A stretch of DNA of 64,000 bases from Stramonita haemastoma (GCA_030674155.1 CM060334.1:40667151-40731150); one strand, 5' to 3'. Positions 35,112 to 48,898 are shown, counted from the first letter of the stretch. The notes: generated by a model not told the origin, from the letters alone. Program-made: numbers and translations.

Positions 35112-36406
35112 ACATATCTAGATTTTACTTTTGGAGGTTGCAGGGGGGGGGGGAGTTTTGTTTTGCTTTGTATACATGACATTTATTTTGATAAATAACA
35201 TTTAAAGTTTTCAACTTCTTTGTACATGAAAATAGGAGGAAATGACTATGTTGTAAAACCAAGTAACACAAAATTTATGCATTTTCCCCTTATTTTCTTT
35301 CTCTCACTCTTTCTCAAGTTCTTTCCCTTCTTTTCTGAGTTTTGTTTTTGCTGTAGAGAGTAGCTGCTGATGATTTGTTTTCATTCTTAATTCTTTTGAA
35401 AATTCATTTTTGTTTGGTAAATTTTCCATCCTGAGCTGCTTTTTAAAATTTTGATTGCCATTTTCATTTTATTGTTCTACCTTCATTTTTCTAGTGCAGA
35501 TTTATATTGTATAGTATAGTGCATATTTATCAATCTGTTCTTTGCGCAGATTCAATAAATTAATGGTTAAATGTAGGAAATATCTTACTGTTCGGCGTTC
35601 AGGTTAGATTTGGTTGTGCTTTAAAAATAATGTTTTTCTGGCTACTCAGTACTCTGCTCTCATGTGGTGAAACACAGTCCCTCCTCCACTTTTCCAGAGA
35701 GGCAATTTTTTCCTGTTTGATCCTACAACTACTGAACTAGTCAGAAAAAGTAATTTTGCAAAAGCCCTGTTTACTTACTTAAATATGTTTTCACAAGACT
35801 GAAAATAGATTGATATTGTGTTTTGGCTACAAAATTCAACATATATATATAAACATATATAATACAAATTTGAATTTGGAGAATCTGTAAAAACAACAAC
35901 AACAACAAACACACACAACCCCCCCCAAAAAAAAACAAAAAAACCTGAAACTTGTTCCTATGTTTTCTTTTAGCCTCTTTTGCAATTAACAAGGCAAAGA
36001 AAGAACAGTAACAAAAACCATTGGGGTTTGGGGCTTTTTATTTCCCTCACTTGAAATGGTGAGCCAGAGACAGAGAGCTAGTAACAAAAGGGTGCCTGAC
36101 TGAAAGTAAACAGCCAGTAGGCCTACTGACTGTTGAAAGCCTGTGTCCAGACACTGTCCACTGCTGACTGCCTGGTCATGAAAGAGTGGTGTAACTCACT
36201 AAGGGTATTATCTATTATGCCACTTGTCAGAGACTGGTGAACTGTAAACATGTGTCCATGTTCTGGTTGCCACTTTCTTGTATCTGATTAGTCCATTATT
36301 GTTGCCAGAGAAAATTGATTTTAGCATTTCTGAATAGCCAGCACATTTACCATGATGTTTTGGTACTTTTCATTTTAGCAGAAAAATACAGACAATATAT
36401 AAACAA

Positions 36407-36409
<3 letters not shown>

Positions 36410-36483
<74 letters not shown>

Positions 36484-36508
36484 ATATATATATATATATT
36501 ATATATAG
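36410..36508. repeat. (TA)n microsatellite with regular TAATAT phase slips
   Basis: Alternating TA in which a TAATAT break recurs about every 20 bp, in presumed receptor intron 1. Confidence 0.97.
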
Positions 36509-38689
36509 TCACACTTGAATTTAATAGAAATGTAGCCTGCATTTCCCACCAAGACAAATTTAAAATAGAGAAATTTACTTAAGTTATTGCGTTTAATCAA
36601 AATGTTTCCAACTCATAGGGAACCATATTATATTACTACCTTGTTTCTTAACAGAACTATGTTTCCATGCTTTTTGATGCATAAAAAAGTGTATACATAC
36701 ATGTATACAATGAAAAACGTTGTACATGTACAGAAGTGACTTAGAAAGTTAAAAAAAAAAAAAAACAAACTTTAATTCTATAACATTTTACTATGTGGGG
36801 TCAATACGACCACAGTATATATGACTACAGACTAGTCATGATCCTCATACAAGATGAAGTCTTTTTTCTTTACTTTTTCCCCTCTTGCTTGGTCAGTTTC
36901 TTGATATGTACATTTTTTTTTTTAAAGATTTGTTTCAATAACTTTTGGCATTCATTTCATGAATCACTACTCAAGGTCAGAAACAGATACCTAGGGAGAT
37001 ATGTTCTGGAGTCTTGCAATATAAAATATATTTTAGTGTTATGTTGTATTCACTGAACTTTTGTTTCACATGAATTGCTTCAATCATTTTCCTTTTAAAC
37101 TCTGCCATATCAACTGTCTCATCATGATTCCTTCTTTTGTGTATGTGCATCAAGTGTGAAGTATGTGAGTATGTGCATATGTTGGCATGATGTAGTGTGA
37201 TACAGTATATAGTGTGCTGTGTCTTGGTTTGGCTTTTACAGTTTTAGTTTTGTGCTGTGTTATAGTGCTTATTACTAATACAATAGTATTACTATTAGTG
37301 CACATGTATACATGGTTGTGTTGGGTAAAATTGTTTCTGATTTGTTTTTTCTGTTGTTATTTTTGGGTAAGGGGTCAAAATCAAGTTAAAAAATTTTAAG
37401 ATCTATATATGTGATATAAATGTTAGTTATGAAAAAAAAAAAAAAAAAAAAGCACAGACAATCACACCTTCTTATTGCAGCTTCACAAAATTGAACAACT
37501 TAACAAAACTGTTACAAGCAAAAATTTCATTTCCAAAGGCTGACATGCTTGATTTACTCATCAGGACAGCCTAGTTTTAGATCAATGTAGCTACTGGAAA
37601 CAGCACAATGTACATTTTTATGTGTCTGGAACACATGTGTTCTACACACGCAGCCCAGTACAGTGAATTGGTGTGAATTGCATGAGTTTGACCCCAGTGC
37701 CTACTCAACCATTGAGACTGTGTGCATGCAGTTTCTCTGCCTTTTAATATTTTACACTTAACTCTGATTCATCCTTCAAATTTTAAAAGAGTCCTCAGTA
37801 GGTCAGTGGATTACTACATGCTCTGGTAATGCATGCTTTTTATCTGCTACAACTGAACAACTACAATCATCATTCTCTCATTCAGTACTCAGCTAGCTTC
37901 AGAGGCATAACATGAGGAGCCAAATAATCCTAAAATAAAATAAAAAATGTGCCCAATTTTTCACCATGAGTGGTGTGCGCACCAGCTTTTCTGATAAATT
38001 GGGATAAACTAAGCAAGGCCCCTTTTGCAACATATTCTGAGAGCACACACACAAAAAATAAACAAACAAAAAAATACCACACAACAAGGCAAATTAAGGA
38101 CAAGGGGGAGGGCGACAACTATACAAATAGAGATTATGCACTCACAGATTCCCAGTAAGTGGACCCTGAATTTCCCTGTGACAGTGTGAGAAATATGATT
38201 GTAAAGTCTAGCTTAAGTAACAAATGATTTTTTTAAATGATTAAAATACAGCATGAAGTTAGCTGATCAGTGGACTTCAAACACTCTTAGAATGTTCACT
38301 GGTCCAAGCTCATACTTCTTACAGAATCTGATAATTTGTTTACAACTATTTGGTAGTTGGCTATAAAACATTAAAACTAAGTATAATGAATTATTACTGC
38401 CACTCAGTAAGTAACTATTGATGCATTAACATAAATATTACCAGCACTTAGTAACTTACTATTAGTACTGCTCAGTCACTGAATCAATGGACTGGCTGTT
38501 AGTGTTGTGTACACTACATTATTGGCTTATAAAATTTTACAGTTCAGCTAGTCAGCATGCAACTACCTTTTATATCTGGATCTAGATTAATGATTATTGT
38601 TGCTGTTACAATGCATATCATTGTCATTAACATTATCATCATCATCAAGTTTTGCTTTTCGTATTCAATGGCCTGCAGGTCGTTTTGTA

Positions 38690-38871
38690 ATCAGCAGCTT
38701 GTACGTAAAGCAAGAGCCATTTTGGCCGATTCCTCCCACGCTCTGTTTTCAGAATTTCAATTGTTGCCTTCAGGACGTCGTTTTCAATGCCACAACAGCA
38801 AAACAAACAGAAAAAGGAATTCCCTTGTGCCAGTAGCTATCCGAGTTCTAAACTCACATAACACTGACTGA
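38690..38871 (+). pseudogene. C-terminus of a LINE (non-LTR) reverse transcriptase, 5'-truncated
   Basis: The frame reads RKARAILADSSHALFSEFQ, LLPSGRRFQCHNSKTNRKRN and SLVPVAIRVLNSHNTD, then a stop. This is the familiar conserved tail (ILADPSHPL, LLPSGRR, RTNR, SFVPxAIRLLN) of non-LTR retrotransposon polyproteins in animals. Everything upstream, including the palm domain, is missing, as expected for incomplete reverse transcription. Confidence 0.85.
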
Positions 38872-38906
38872 GGTTGTTTGTTTTTGTTTTTGTTTGTTTG
38901 TTTGCT

Positions 38907-38910
<4 letters not shown>

Positions 38911-38998
<88 letters not shown>

Positions 38999-39186
38999 CG
39001 TGCGTGTGTGTGTGTGTAAGCTTCTCTAAATTACTTACCTGCCACTGTTATGTATGTAGCCAATTCATACAGGGGTGCACACACATGCATATGTACCCAT
39101 AAAATGGGTATGTCTTATTTTTGGCTTTGTTGATTTTCTTTGAATTGCTTGTAAATTCACATGTCTTTTTACCATTATGTGCGTGT

Positions 39187-39234
<48 letters not shown>

Positions 39235-39400
39235 GGGTGGGATGTGGTGGTGTGTGGTAGGGGGGGGGGGGGGGGGGGGGTGTGTGTATGGTGGAGGTGG
39301 GGGGGGGGGGGTGGGATGTGTGGGGAGGGGGGGGGGGGGTGTGGTGTGGTGTGTGTGTATGGTGTGGGGGCGTGGGGGGTGTTATGTGTGTGCGTGCATG
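38911..39400 (+). repeat. (GT)n of ~107 bp, then extended poly-G and GGTG tracts
   Basis: 38911-39018 is (GT)n. A run of about 46 G starts at 39187, followed by alternating G runs and GTGGTG to about 39390. This is the strongest G-quadruplex candidate in the window. It probably lies in a LINE 3' UTR. Confidence 0.95.
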
Positions 39401-39559
39401 CATGTATATGTGCGGGTGTGAACACGTGCGTATAATGTGTAAATAATGGTGATCATATGTCTTTTCTAGTCAATGGTTTTTAAGAACATTGTATCTAAAC
39501 ATTGGTGTGTGTGTATGCGTGTGTTTGCGTGTGTGCAAGCGCGCACGCGTAGAGTGTGA

Positions 39560-39720
39560 GTGTTTGTGACATTTTATTTGTAGTTATATAATGTTTGAAC
39601 AAATAAGAAATGTAGCTTCTTCGTGTGTTTGATTATGATTTGTATCAATATGCCTGTCAGTATTGTAATTGCCCTTCAAGGATGATTAAAGTGTTTTTGA
39701 CTTGACTTGACTTGACTTGC
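39560..39720 (+). mobile_element. LINE 3' end with (TTGAC)n tail
   Basis: TTGCCCTTCAAGGATGATTA, AAGTGTTTTTGA and four TTGAC repeats (39697-39718) look like a LINE 3' terminus. It is probably the end of the element whose C-terminus is at 38690-38871, with the (GT)n and poly-G tracts inside its 3' UTR. Confidence 0.55.
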
Positions 39721-41381
39721 AGTGACAAAGTCAGAATCAGTCAATCTGTCTGCAGATCTAGAAACTGTAGAAGTTGTAAAATTAGAACAGATGTTGAGGT
39801 ATGAATATAAACATGGCACGGTTCACAAAAACTGCCAAAAGAAATCGATGAACTGGAGTGAAATTTTAACAGTATAGTGAGTATACCCTCTCCAGTCACA
39901 CTTTATTTAGAACTACCTGCTATGGCAAACCATGTTGGTGATGTCATCCCTTTCTGTGCTGTTTGTGCGTTCACTTTTGGTTTGAACTATACAGAACATT
40001 AGTGGCAATAAAGTATAAAAACTACATGAGACTGCCAGAGTAAACATTTACCTCAAGTAGGATACATGTGTGGTCGACAGGAAAAGATGCTTTTATTAAA
40101 TTCTGAAATCTATCATAACATGATATGCCTGATGAACATGTAAGATGTATGCAAGTCACTACACTATAGTTCAAATGACATGAACAGTAGCTCTGCCAAC
40201 ACAGCTGCTTTTTTTTTTTATATCAGGAACACTTAACTAGACAGACATTGACCAGTTCCAAAATGTTGTCAATTTTGCCATTTGAGACAAACTGAAATTA
40301 GTAATAGTAATCTTTGACCAACTACAATAAGAAAATTGGTCGACTGACCCACCTGACAAAAAGATTTTAATGGGTTTAGCAAAAATGAGGCATTTGAAAG
40401 ACTACACAGCACACTCCTTTATTACTTAACACTTCTCTCCCTCTCTCTGTGATGTCTTTTCTCACACACACATAGACACACACACACACACCGCTACACC
40501 AGTGTTCATGTGATGTGATAAAAGAACAGTACTAAGGTACCATTAGAAAACAGAACGCCACACAGAATGTTCGTAATTTTTGTGGTTTGAAAGCCTTGGA
40601 ATTTAACGTTTTAAATTTATTTAAACTGACATTTTAAATCAAACCCTAAAAAAAACAACAGCATTTTTTACAAGGTTTTGGCCTGTGGCAAAACAAGGAA
40701 TTATTCTGTTACTCAGAAAACAAATGCTGTTTTTAGCTTTGTGTTTTGAGAGAGAGAGAGAGAGAGAACTCTGAACTATGAACTCTGAACGATTTTATTG
40801 TAGAAGGCCACCGGACCCATTACAATTTCACACACTCGCTATCCCCCCCCCCCCCCTCTCCCCCCCCACATTAATTTCATTCTCAATCCTTTCCAAGAAT
40901 GCACCTGAAAACACTTCCAAGCACAACGATTATAACATTCACTTGTGGTATTAGCATACATCTGATTAAAATGTTTGCAACATTTTAGACTAAACATAAA
41001 TTTAGTAACTAAATAAATAAATGAATGAATAACAAAAATTGATTAGAGAATTGATAATTAGGGCACAAATTGTACACAGAGTAGCATAAGACACTGAAAC
41101 AACTTGAGAAATACGTTAATCATTTTGCTACAGCCATCATTCTAAAGCAGAACGCCTTTTGTTGGAATGATATATGAATCGTCCTAAGTCATGAAGGCTT
41201 TTGTCATCTTGCATCATAAGTTTCAATGTTTTTTCTGAAGGGTATTGCCTATAACGAGATGGGATGTATTTTTGTCGCAAATCATTCAGAGATTTACAGT
41301 AAAATAAAGAGTGTACTTCATCTTCAAGACAAGAATTGCATAGGGGGCATTTCAGATCACCCGGATTGAAAGTAGCATATC

Positions 41382-41443
<62 letters not shown>

Positions 41444-41451
41444 AGGGAAGG

Positions 41452-41482
<31 letters not shown>

Positions 41483-41511
41483 TTTTATTTATTAAAAATT
41501 TTTTACAAATT

Positions 41512-41716
41512 TATTCTTTTATATCGAGGATAATGGAATAAGCACTCGAGTGCTTTTTTACATCCAGTCCCTGTGTGTATGCAGTATTGTAAATCTTGTT
41601 ATCTGTTCCTGTCGGCACACAACGGCCTACTCTTACGAAAAGCAGAACAGGATTTAACGTGTGCACAAGATGTTCTGCGTGCGTTCGCACTCAGATCCTC
41701 AGTTTATAGTCTCATC

Positions 41717-41722
<6 letters not shown>
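41512..41722 (-). mobile_element. SINE family A, partial, flanked by two (GA)n tracts
   Basis: It carries TTTATATCGAGGATAATGGA, CCAGTCCCTGTGTGTATGCA, CCTACTCTTACGAAAAGCAG and TTTATAGTCTCATCC. The tRNA-like head is missing and replaced by a (GA)n tract of about 100 bp at 41720. Another (GA)n lies at 41384-41482. Confidence 0.8.
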
Positions 41723-41801
<79 letters not shown>

Positions 41802-42388
41802 GAGAGAGAGAGAGAGAGAGAGCTGAAGACAAAAATGCAGGGGGGGGGCAAAAATTTTGTTGGTAACTCTACAGTGAAGACAATATCTTTCAGGATGAAA
41901 TTGTGGCATAAGACAATGAATAAGGCATCATGTAGCCTATGTAATTACTAAAAACAACAACAAACAAACCAAAACACAATTTGACCAAGTGCATGGATAA
42001 TTTTGTATTTTTCAAGGGAATCTTGATCTTCTCATGCCAGAAAGTGTGTACAGTATACATGTATGACAGGGGAAAAAATGTGAGTGTGCCTGTGTGTGTG
42101 TGCATGCATGCATGCATACTCAGTGACCTGGAAACTTGCAATCATCTTTACTCAAATGTTGATCATGCCAGCCTCAGTCATACATTCACCTGTGCCTCCA
42201 TTCCTTTAAATTTTAATGTAATAAAACTGATAATCAGTGCTGAAATTTTTTTTTAAAAAAAAGATCATGTGCCACAGAAACCTCAGTCTTGGTCAGATTA
42301 AAAAAGCTTGTAACAATGAGCTGCCTCTCTTCATATTGTGTAAGATTCCTTTAAAAGGAATGAAGTAATGAAAGAAATAGTTCTAACA

Positions 42389-42625
<237 letters not shown>

Positions 42626-42639
42626 CTTTTGTTTTATTT

Positions 42640-42992
42640 ATTTATTCTTTTATATTGAGGATAATGGAATAAGCACTCATGTGCTTTTTTTACCTCCACT
42701 GGCTCCAGTCCCCCCGTGTGTATGCAGTTTTGTCAATCTTGTCATCTGTTCTCACTGGCACACAATGGCCTACTCTTACAAAAAGTGGAACAGGATTTAA
42801 TGTGTGCGCAAGATGTTCTGCATGCGTTCACACACATGGCCTCGGTTTATAGTCTCATCTGAAGGACTTTGGGGGGTGGAGTCAGCACTGATGTTAACTC
42901 CTGAGGAAAAATCCCCTCGAACAGGAATCGAACCCAGGTCATCAAACTGCGAGCGCAATGTTCTGACCACTAGGCTATCCCGTCCCTCTGTG
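42640..42992 (-). mobile_element. SINE family A, full length with intact pol III boxes
   Basis: This is the best preserved copy. On the minus strand the A box TAGCCTAGTGG (42967-42977) and the B box GGTTCGATTCC (42924-42934) both match the RNA polymerase III consensus. The body and tail follow the family (AGTTAACATCAGTGCTGAC, AAGATGTTCTGC in plus orientation, GGATAATGGAATAAGCACTC). Its 3' end abuts a (GT)n tract at 42573-42624. Confidence 0.9.
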
Positions 42993-43432
42993 TGTGTGCA
43001 CTCAAGTTTAAAATATCTTTACCAGATGTGCAATTCAGTGTACTTAGAATTTTTAAAAGTATATATTTGTGTTTAAATAGCATGTTCTACCATTCAGATG
43101 TGTGAGCAGATCATTTGTGTGTGTGTGTGCGCTTGCGTGCACGTGTGTGTGTGCTCACATGTGTGTGAGCATACAATTGCTGGTTTTTCAATGTGACCCT
43201 CTTTACCCAGGCTTTGTACACATTAACTTGCTAGGTAAGTTGATAAACTATATATTTGCAGGTAATATTGTTTCTAGGCCCCTCTATTCCCAATTACTGA
43301 ATTAGCACACTAGACAAGATGATCACCCCTTCACTGTTGTGTAGACCAATTGACTACGATTGATCAACAAAAGCATCATTGAAATAAATGATCTAAACAT
43401 TTTTCCCCCAAATGTATTATAAAGTAGATTAC

Positions 43433-43559
43433 CTCCATCACGAGGATTCTCGACTTTGCCAACTGACGGTGCCCCGAAGTTACCACATGAACCGTCGACA
43501 ACCAAAGCCACGTTTAACAGGCCACATACAAAAAGTACAATTATGTGCATTGTGCACAT
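43433..43559 (-). CDS. Candidate signal-peptide exon, possibly first coding exon of the insulin-receptor-like gene
   Basis: An ATG-initiated frame reads MCTMHIIVLFVCGLLNVAL then VVDGSCGNFGAPSVGK and VENPRDG, before a GTAATC donor after base 43433. The hydrophobic core LFVCGLLNVALVV with VDG just behind it looks like a cleavable signal peptide. It is the only such exon seen upstream of L1 on this strand, about 13.7 kb away. Against a direct link, it ends in phase 1, while the L1 exon needs two preceding bases. A small phase 1-to-2 exon between them, a 1-base sequence error, or membership of another gene would each explain this. I do not recognise the short mature segment. Confidence 0.4.
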
Positions 43560-44330
43560 TATGGCAACAGTTTAATCAGATAGTTACTCTGGGGAATTTT
43601 TAAGAAGATGAAAATATGCCATTTGCACTGGCAACACATAACGGTTCATAAAAACTTTCAGTCGACCATAGCGTTCCAAACGAAATCAATGCCGTCCTGG
43701 TCATCACAAACATCTACTTCCATCCACCTTCACATGGCACAATCTGACAATCAGACGGCTCAAGATAGGCAATTTCGATATTCTGGCAGTTAACAGCGTT
43801 AGCAGATGATTTATCCACGTTTACTTGTTCCTTTTTTTCGGGAAAAAAGCACAGAACAAAAATAATCTCGTGTCTCTATACAGCCTTGAACTTCTGCCCT
43901 GCCCGATGGATTGAATTTTTCGAGTAAATCGAATACACACAGTGATCACAGAACTCCGATTACTCTTCAAATATGTAGAAACCATCGAAACATTCCATTT
44001 CTTTGATTCTGGCCGCGTGTCCAAGAAATCAACAATGTAAGAATCGTCAAAAATTCACTGGGTCTCTTCGCCTACAAGTCGCCTCAGCGGAAAAAACAAG
44101 ACGTAAACAAGCCTTCGCAATCATTGGTCGCATCCAATACGGAGCTACTCGAACATTCACAGCCCCTGAGTTGCGAAACTGTTATCAAGGACAAACACAT
44201 GCTGCAGCTGGGCTTGGCAAATGAAAAGAGAAAAATTTTTTTTTTCTTTAAAAAAGAAAGGTGTTAAATATTACTTTCTTGAGATAAAATGACCCAGTGT
44301 TTATCGCCTCAGTAGGACTGACTGTTGACT
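43560..44330 (-). promoter_or_regulatory. Low-repeat region upstream of the signal-peptide exon, possible promoter
   Basis: This is the longest stretch between 36 and 49 kb without microsatellite or recognised transposon. It is richer in CpG than its surroundings and carries an inverted CCAAT-type ATTGG at about 44123-44127. If the 43433-43559 exon is the receptor's first coding exon, this would be its 5' UTR and promoter. I see no TATA box or other decisive signal. A pure (CT)n tract follows at 44501. Confidence 0.25.
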
Positions 44331-44496
44331 TCTTTGTGTTCTATAATGCTTTTCGCCTTGTCATATTTTTTTCTTTGTTGCAGTGACAGCAAAGCCATGA
44401 AAACTCAACAAGGAACAGGACAGGCGGCAAAACCGATCGTTAGATCTAGACGTGTGTAGCACACAACGGTCGATCATTTACGTCGGGCTAATATTG

Positions 44497-44500
<4 letters not shown>

Positions 44501-44555
<55 letters not shown>
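44501..44555 (+). repeat. (CT)n microsatellite
   Basis: About 27 CT units, a homopyrimidine mirror repeat able to form H-DNA. It lies just upstream of the candidate receptor promoter. Confidence 0.97.
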
Positions 44556-44560
<5 letters not shown>

Positions 44561-45094
44561 TAAAAAAGAACACTCTGGTCAAATAAAGACCCACAGGAAC
44601 TTTTGTTACCAACTCAGTACAAGTAAAGAAAAAGCAATTACACTTTTGGAACCGTCTTGGGGTACCAACAAAGCATCAAAATAAACAGATTCAGACTAAA
44701 GCATGTTGACAGTGTTCAGTCGGTGACACAACACGACCCTAAAAATGACAGATCGATAACAATCAATGATTACGTGTTCGATCAGGAAATGTAACGCACG
44801 TTTATAGTTGCGTATGCCTGAAGAAGTCTGTATTGTAAGCTGAGGACCGCACCACCTGTAGGCCTACTGAGTTTATAATTATGATAAACTTGAACTGTCT
44901 ACTGTGACCAAAATGTAAGTCACTCTCGCAGTTGTCATACAGTTTCTTTTTAATTCAGTGCCAGGCTGGACCCTTGACTGATTTAGAATCAAGATGACCT
45001 GAAACGTAAATTATTCCAATCAGTTCACAAATTAAAATACGATCATCTGCCAAACGGTGGTGATTCCTGTCAGAGATACACTGATGTATTTATT

Positions 45095-45275
45095 CTTTTA
45101 TTTTATCTATTTATTCTTTTATTTCGAGGATAGTAGAATAAACAATTATGCGCTTCTTTTTTTTTTTTACATCCAATTCCCGTGTGTATGCAGTTTTGTA
45201 AAGTTTGTCATCTGTTCCGCACAAATGGCCTACTCTTATGAAAAATGGAACAGGTTTTAACGTGTGCACAAGAAA
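45095..45275 (-). mobile_element. SINE family A, 3' half
   Basis: It has TTTATTTCGAGGATAGTAGA, CCAATTCCCGTGTGTATGCA, CCTACTCTTATGAAAAATGG and TTTTAACGTGTGCACAAG, and is then cut off by a (GT)n tract at about 45276-45310. Confidence 0.8.
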
Positions 45276-46011
45276 GTGTGTGTGTGTGTATGTGTGTGTG
45301 TGTGTGTGTAAGAGACAGAGACAGAGAGACACAGAGAGAGAGCGTCCTGGATAACTCGACCCAGTGAAACAGGGATGCTGCATAATTATAATTATCAAAC
45401 TGATGATCACGAAGGGTTTCTGTGTTTGCAGTTGTACTTTGGAATTTATTTCTGAAATGTGTTCAAACTGGCGGAACGGACAAAGGTGGATGAGAAATCC
45501 TAGGGGCAGGAAACAGACTGTCGGTCTAATCATGCCAGGCTGAAGTTGATGCTATCCAGTGAGTCTGTCATGGTTTTGAAAGAAATCGGCAGGCAAGATT
45601 GACTAATGTAGTGTAATGTAGTGCAGCATATTTCTTTGTTTTTCTTTGGGGGGGGGGGGGGGGGGGGCGCTGGGCAGAGGGCGGGAGGGGGGCTATGAAG
45701 GAGAGAAAGGGGCATTTTTTAATACTGGCTGATATCGGAAAATTATTCTATCCCCTAGTCTTGTGACCGTGGGGGCACCTCTGAAGACTTGACAACCGGT
45801 TCCCTCTATTCCTCTGATCTTTCTCAAGGCTTTGTTGAGTTCTAGGCCTGTTCATTCGCTGATGTTGTCCTCCCATCCCTTTTTGAAAATTATTAGACCT
45901 TCATAAATGGTCATTTTTTGTGTAAAAAAACTGTACGACTCCCATGGCAAAAAAAAAAATCTTACAAGTTTTCTGTTTCACCTGTTCTTAATTAAGCCAC
46001 ACATATGAAGT

Positions 46012-46197
46012 AGCGCGCGCGGGCGCGCGCGCGCACACACACACACACACGCGCGCGCGCGCCGCGCGCGCAAACACATGCACATAGCACTCAGTGGCGT
46101 ACACACTGCTGTAGGCCAGTACCGCTAGTAGTCACACGCGTTTACACACACACACACACACGCACGCACGCACGGACATGGACGTGCGCGCACATGT

Positions 46198-46235
<38 letters not shown>
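46012..46235. repeat. Alternating GC/CA purine-pyrimidine tracts
   Basis: A (GC)n-(CA)n-(GC)n block at 46012-46075 and a (CA)n/(GCAC)n block at 46140-46235. Both are classic Z-DNA-forming sequences. Confidence 0.95.
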
Positions 46236-46238
<3 letters not shown>

Positions 46239-47411
46239 TGCATTCGTGTGCATTCGGTGTCACCCAACTAATTTGTTTCAGGTGTTGAATGTGCTTTTTT
46301 TTTTTATTATCAATTCTGTTATTCTTTCTTTCACGCCCTGCCCATTCAGTTTTCTTGCTATGCGAGCCATTCAGCAGCGCTACTGAATGAATGACTGTAG
46401 CCTACACTACTAGGCCTAACCATGAAATACTGGGCGGAGGCATATGCCTGAATGCTAATTGGGTTAGGGTAGGTCGGAGGATTGAGAGGAAGTTCATTTC
46501 AATGATCTGTAGGCTACCAACAGCTACTACAACTCTTCTGGTCATACTCATAGAAATAAAATCATCGTTTTCTTTCCCCATTCTCTCACGAAGTTCATTG
46601 TAACAGTGAGAAGAAAAAAAAATACGGAACTGAAGTTCTAGTTGGCCGACAGTAAGTAACTCTTGGTCAGTTCAGTAGCTCTGTTCTCGCCCCTGTTTGG
46701 GGGTCATGCCCTGGCCTTAGCACAGGGGTCAGGGTCATGAGCCTCTCTGCCCCCACACCTGGGAGTTTGGGTCACGCGTTACATATGTGCTTGTATAGCC
46801 CCTGAACTGAGCTACTGCTGTCGGCAGTCAGAATCGTTGGGTCAAGTTGCTCTTCCTCCCTCTCCCCCCCCCCCCCCCCCCCCTCCTCCTTCCTACCCCG
46901 ACCGTTTCTTCCCTTTCATCGCTAGAGGATCGAGTACAGTGGGTCATGCGTCACTAGCCTAATCGGACATAGCCTATCCTAGCCTACTAGGCTACTGCGG
47001 AGAGCAACATTCCTACCCACAAAGAACAGGGGGGTAGGGTGGGAAGAGGCGAGTAAGAGGAGACGGATACAGTGATAGTGGAAGCAAGATGTTGTGTAAG
47101 TTTATTAAATGAAATACTAATTAGTCTTCTTGATGCGTACCTTTTCCTCTGTTGTATTTCCCAACGCGAAAGCACCGTACGAAAGAAGATTTAGCCTATG
47201 ACGTGTAGCCTACATTTATAAACAACATTAAACAACAACATTGATTTACCAGAACTTCTCTCAAGTCCCACGTTACCATTCCGTCTGATGTCTTAGTTTG
47301 ACTTCTTCTTGATTAAGTTTTTGAGGAGTTACTGACATGCAGGGGTTTTTTGTTTGTTTTTTTTCTATTTCGAGGATTAAAAACTGGATGTGTATGTATC
47401 ATCAAATCAAA

Positions 47412-47457
47412 GCAAATTCTTTTAATTCGAAGATAATGAACATGCAATCATATGCTT

Positions 47458-47540
<83 letters not shown>

Positions 47541-47570
47541 ATCCAGCCAGTTCCCGCCCCTAGGCCTGTT
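47412..47570 (-). mobile_element. SINE family A remnant split by a (TA)n/poly-T expansion
   Basis: TTCTTTTAATTCGAAGATAA and CAATCATATGCTTTA match the tail. The part that is a short T run in other copies is here a (TA)n plus about 36 T (47457-47536), followed by CATCCAGCCAGTTCCCG. Confidence 0.6.
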
Positions 47571-47639
47571 CGGAATATCACCCATCTATCAGCCTTACAT
47601 CTAGCGTCCTTGTGGCTACAAAACAACGATGCATTTGGT

Positions 47640-47644
47640 AGATA

Positions 47645-47687
<43 letters not shown>

Positions 47688-47720
47688 GTACTTGCGCACG
47701 CGCGCGTGTATATATAGCAC

Positions 47721-47780
<60 letters not shown>

Positions 47781-47850
47781 AGCCTATGTGTGTGTGTGTT
47801 TGCGTGCGTGCGTGCGTGCGTGTGTGTGTGTACGCGCGCGCGTGTGCGTG
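47640..47850. repeat. (GT)n, (TA)n, (GCGT)n composite
   Basis: (GT)n at 47647-47688, (TA)n at about 47724-47773, then GCGTGCGT units and CGCGCGCG to about 47845. Confidence 0.95.
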
Positions 47851-48556
47851 AATGAGAACAAATAATACAGTCAAGGAAAACAAATGCAGGTACCGGTTAC
47901 AATTCCTTTATCATAATCAAAGTGGTCTATCAACTTTTCGAGAGAAAAAAAATCACTAGATCTATAAAACAAAATCTTTCCAAGACAGCCCAAAGGATTT
48001 TTTGGGTAAAGACCATGACTTGGCCTGAGCTGACCTGACGAAAGTCCTAGATGAGCACTCTTCACAGGTCCATGGTGATTGAAACCTCACTCACCCTCTC
48101 CGGTACCTGACAGCCAGATATTTCTCATGATTTACAAGAGTCTATCACATTCCCAAGAATACATGTATACATGTTCTTGTAACCAACCGAAGCTTTCGTC
48201 AAACGATGAAAGCAGAAAGAGAATGAAAACAATTGTTTAAAATAATTGTTATTGAAAAGGCAACAAATTTTGGGGGGAAAACACACCTTGCGAATCTTTG
48301 CCTCTTTATGTTCGGGGATCCTGGGATACTTTGTTTGTTATATTGATTATTGAGGAAATTGTAGGGGAGGAAAACAAGTGCAGGTAACCAGTTACCTCTC
48401 TCTCCCCCCCCCCCTCTCTCTCTGTGAAAATAATTGTATATGAAAACAACATCAACAACAAGATGGAAAACAACAAACAAAACAAAACCCACCTTTCTTT
48501 AGGAATATCAACACAAATTGATAAAAATAGACACTTATACAAGTAAAGAAAACACA

Positions 48557-48898
<342 letters not shown>

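Noticed and set aside
39048..39435. Pro-rich and Gly-rich frames of ~100 codons
   Set aside because: Produced by the poly-G/(GGTG) tract on both strands, with no protein-like composition outside the repeat.
42924..42977. Genuine tRNA gene
   Set aside because: Perfect A and B boxes are present, but no cloverleaf closes, and the sequence continues into a 330-bp SINE body seen many times in the window.
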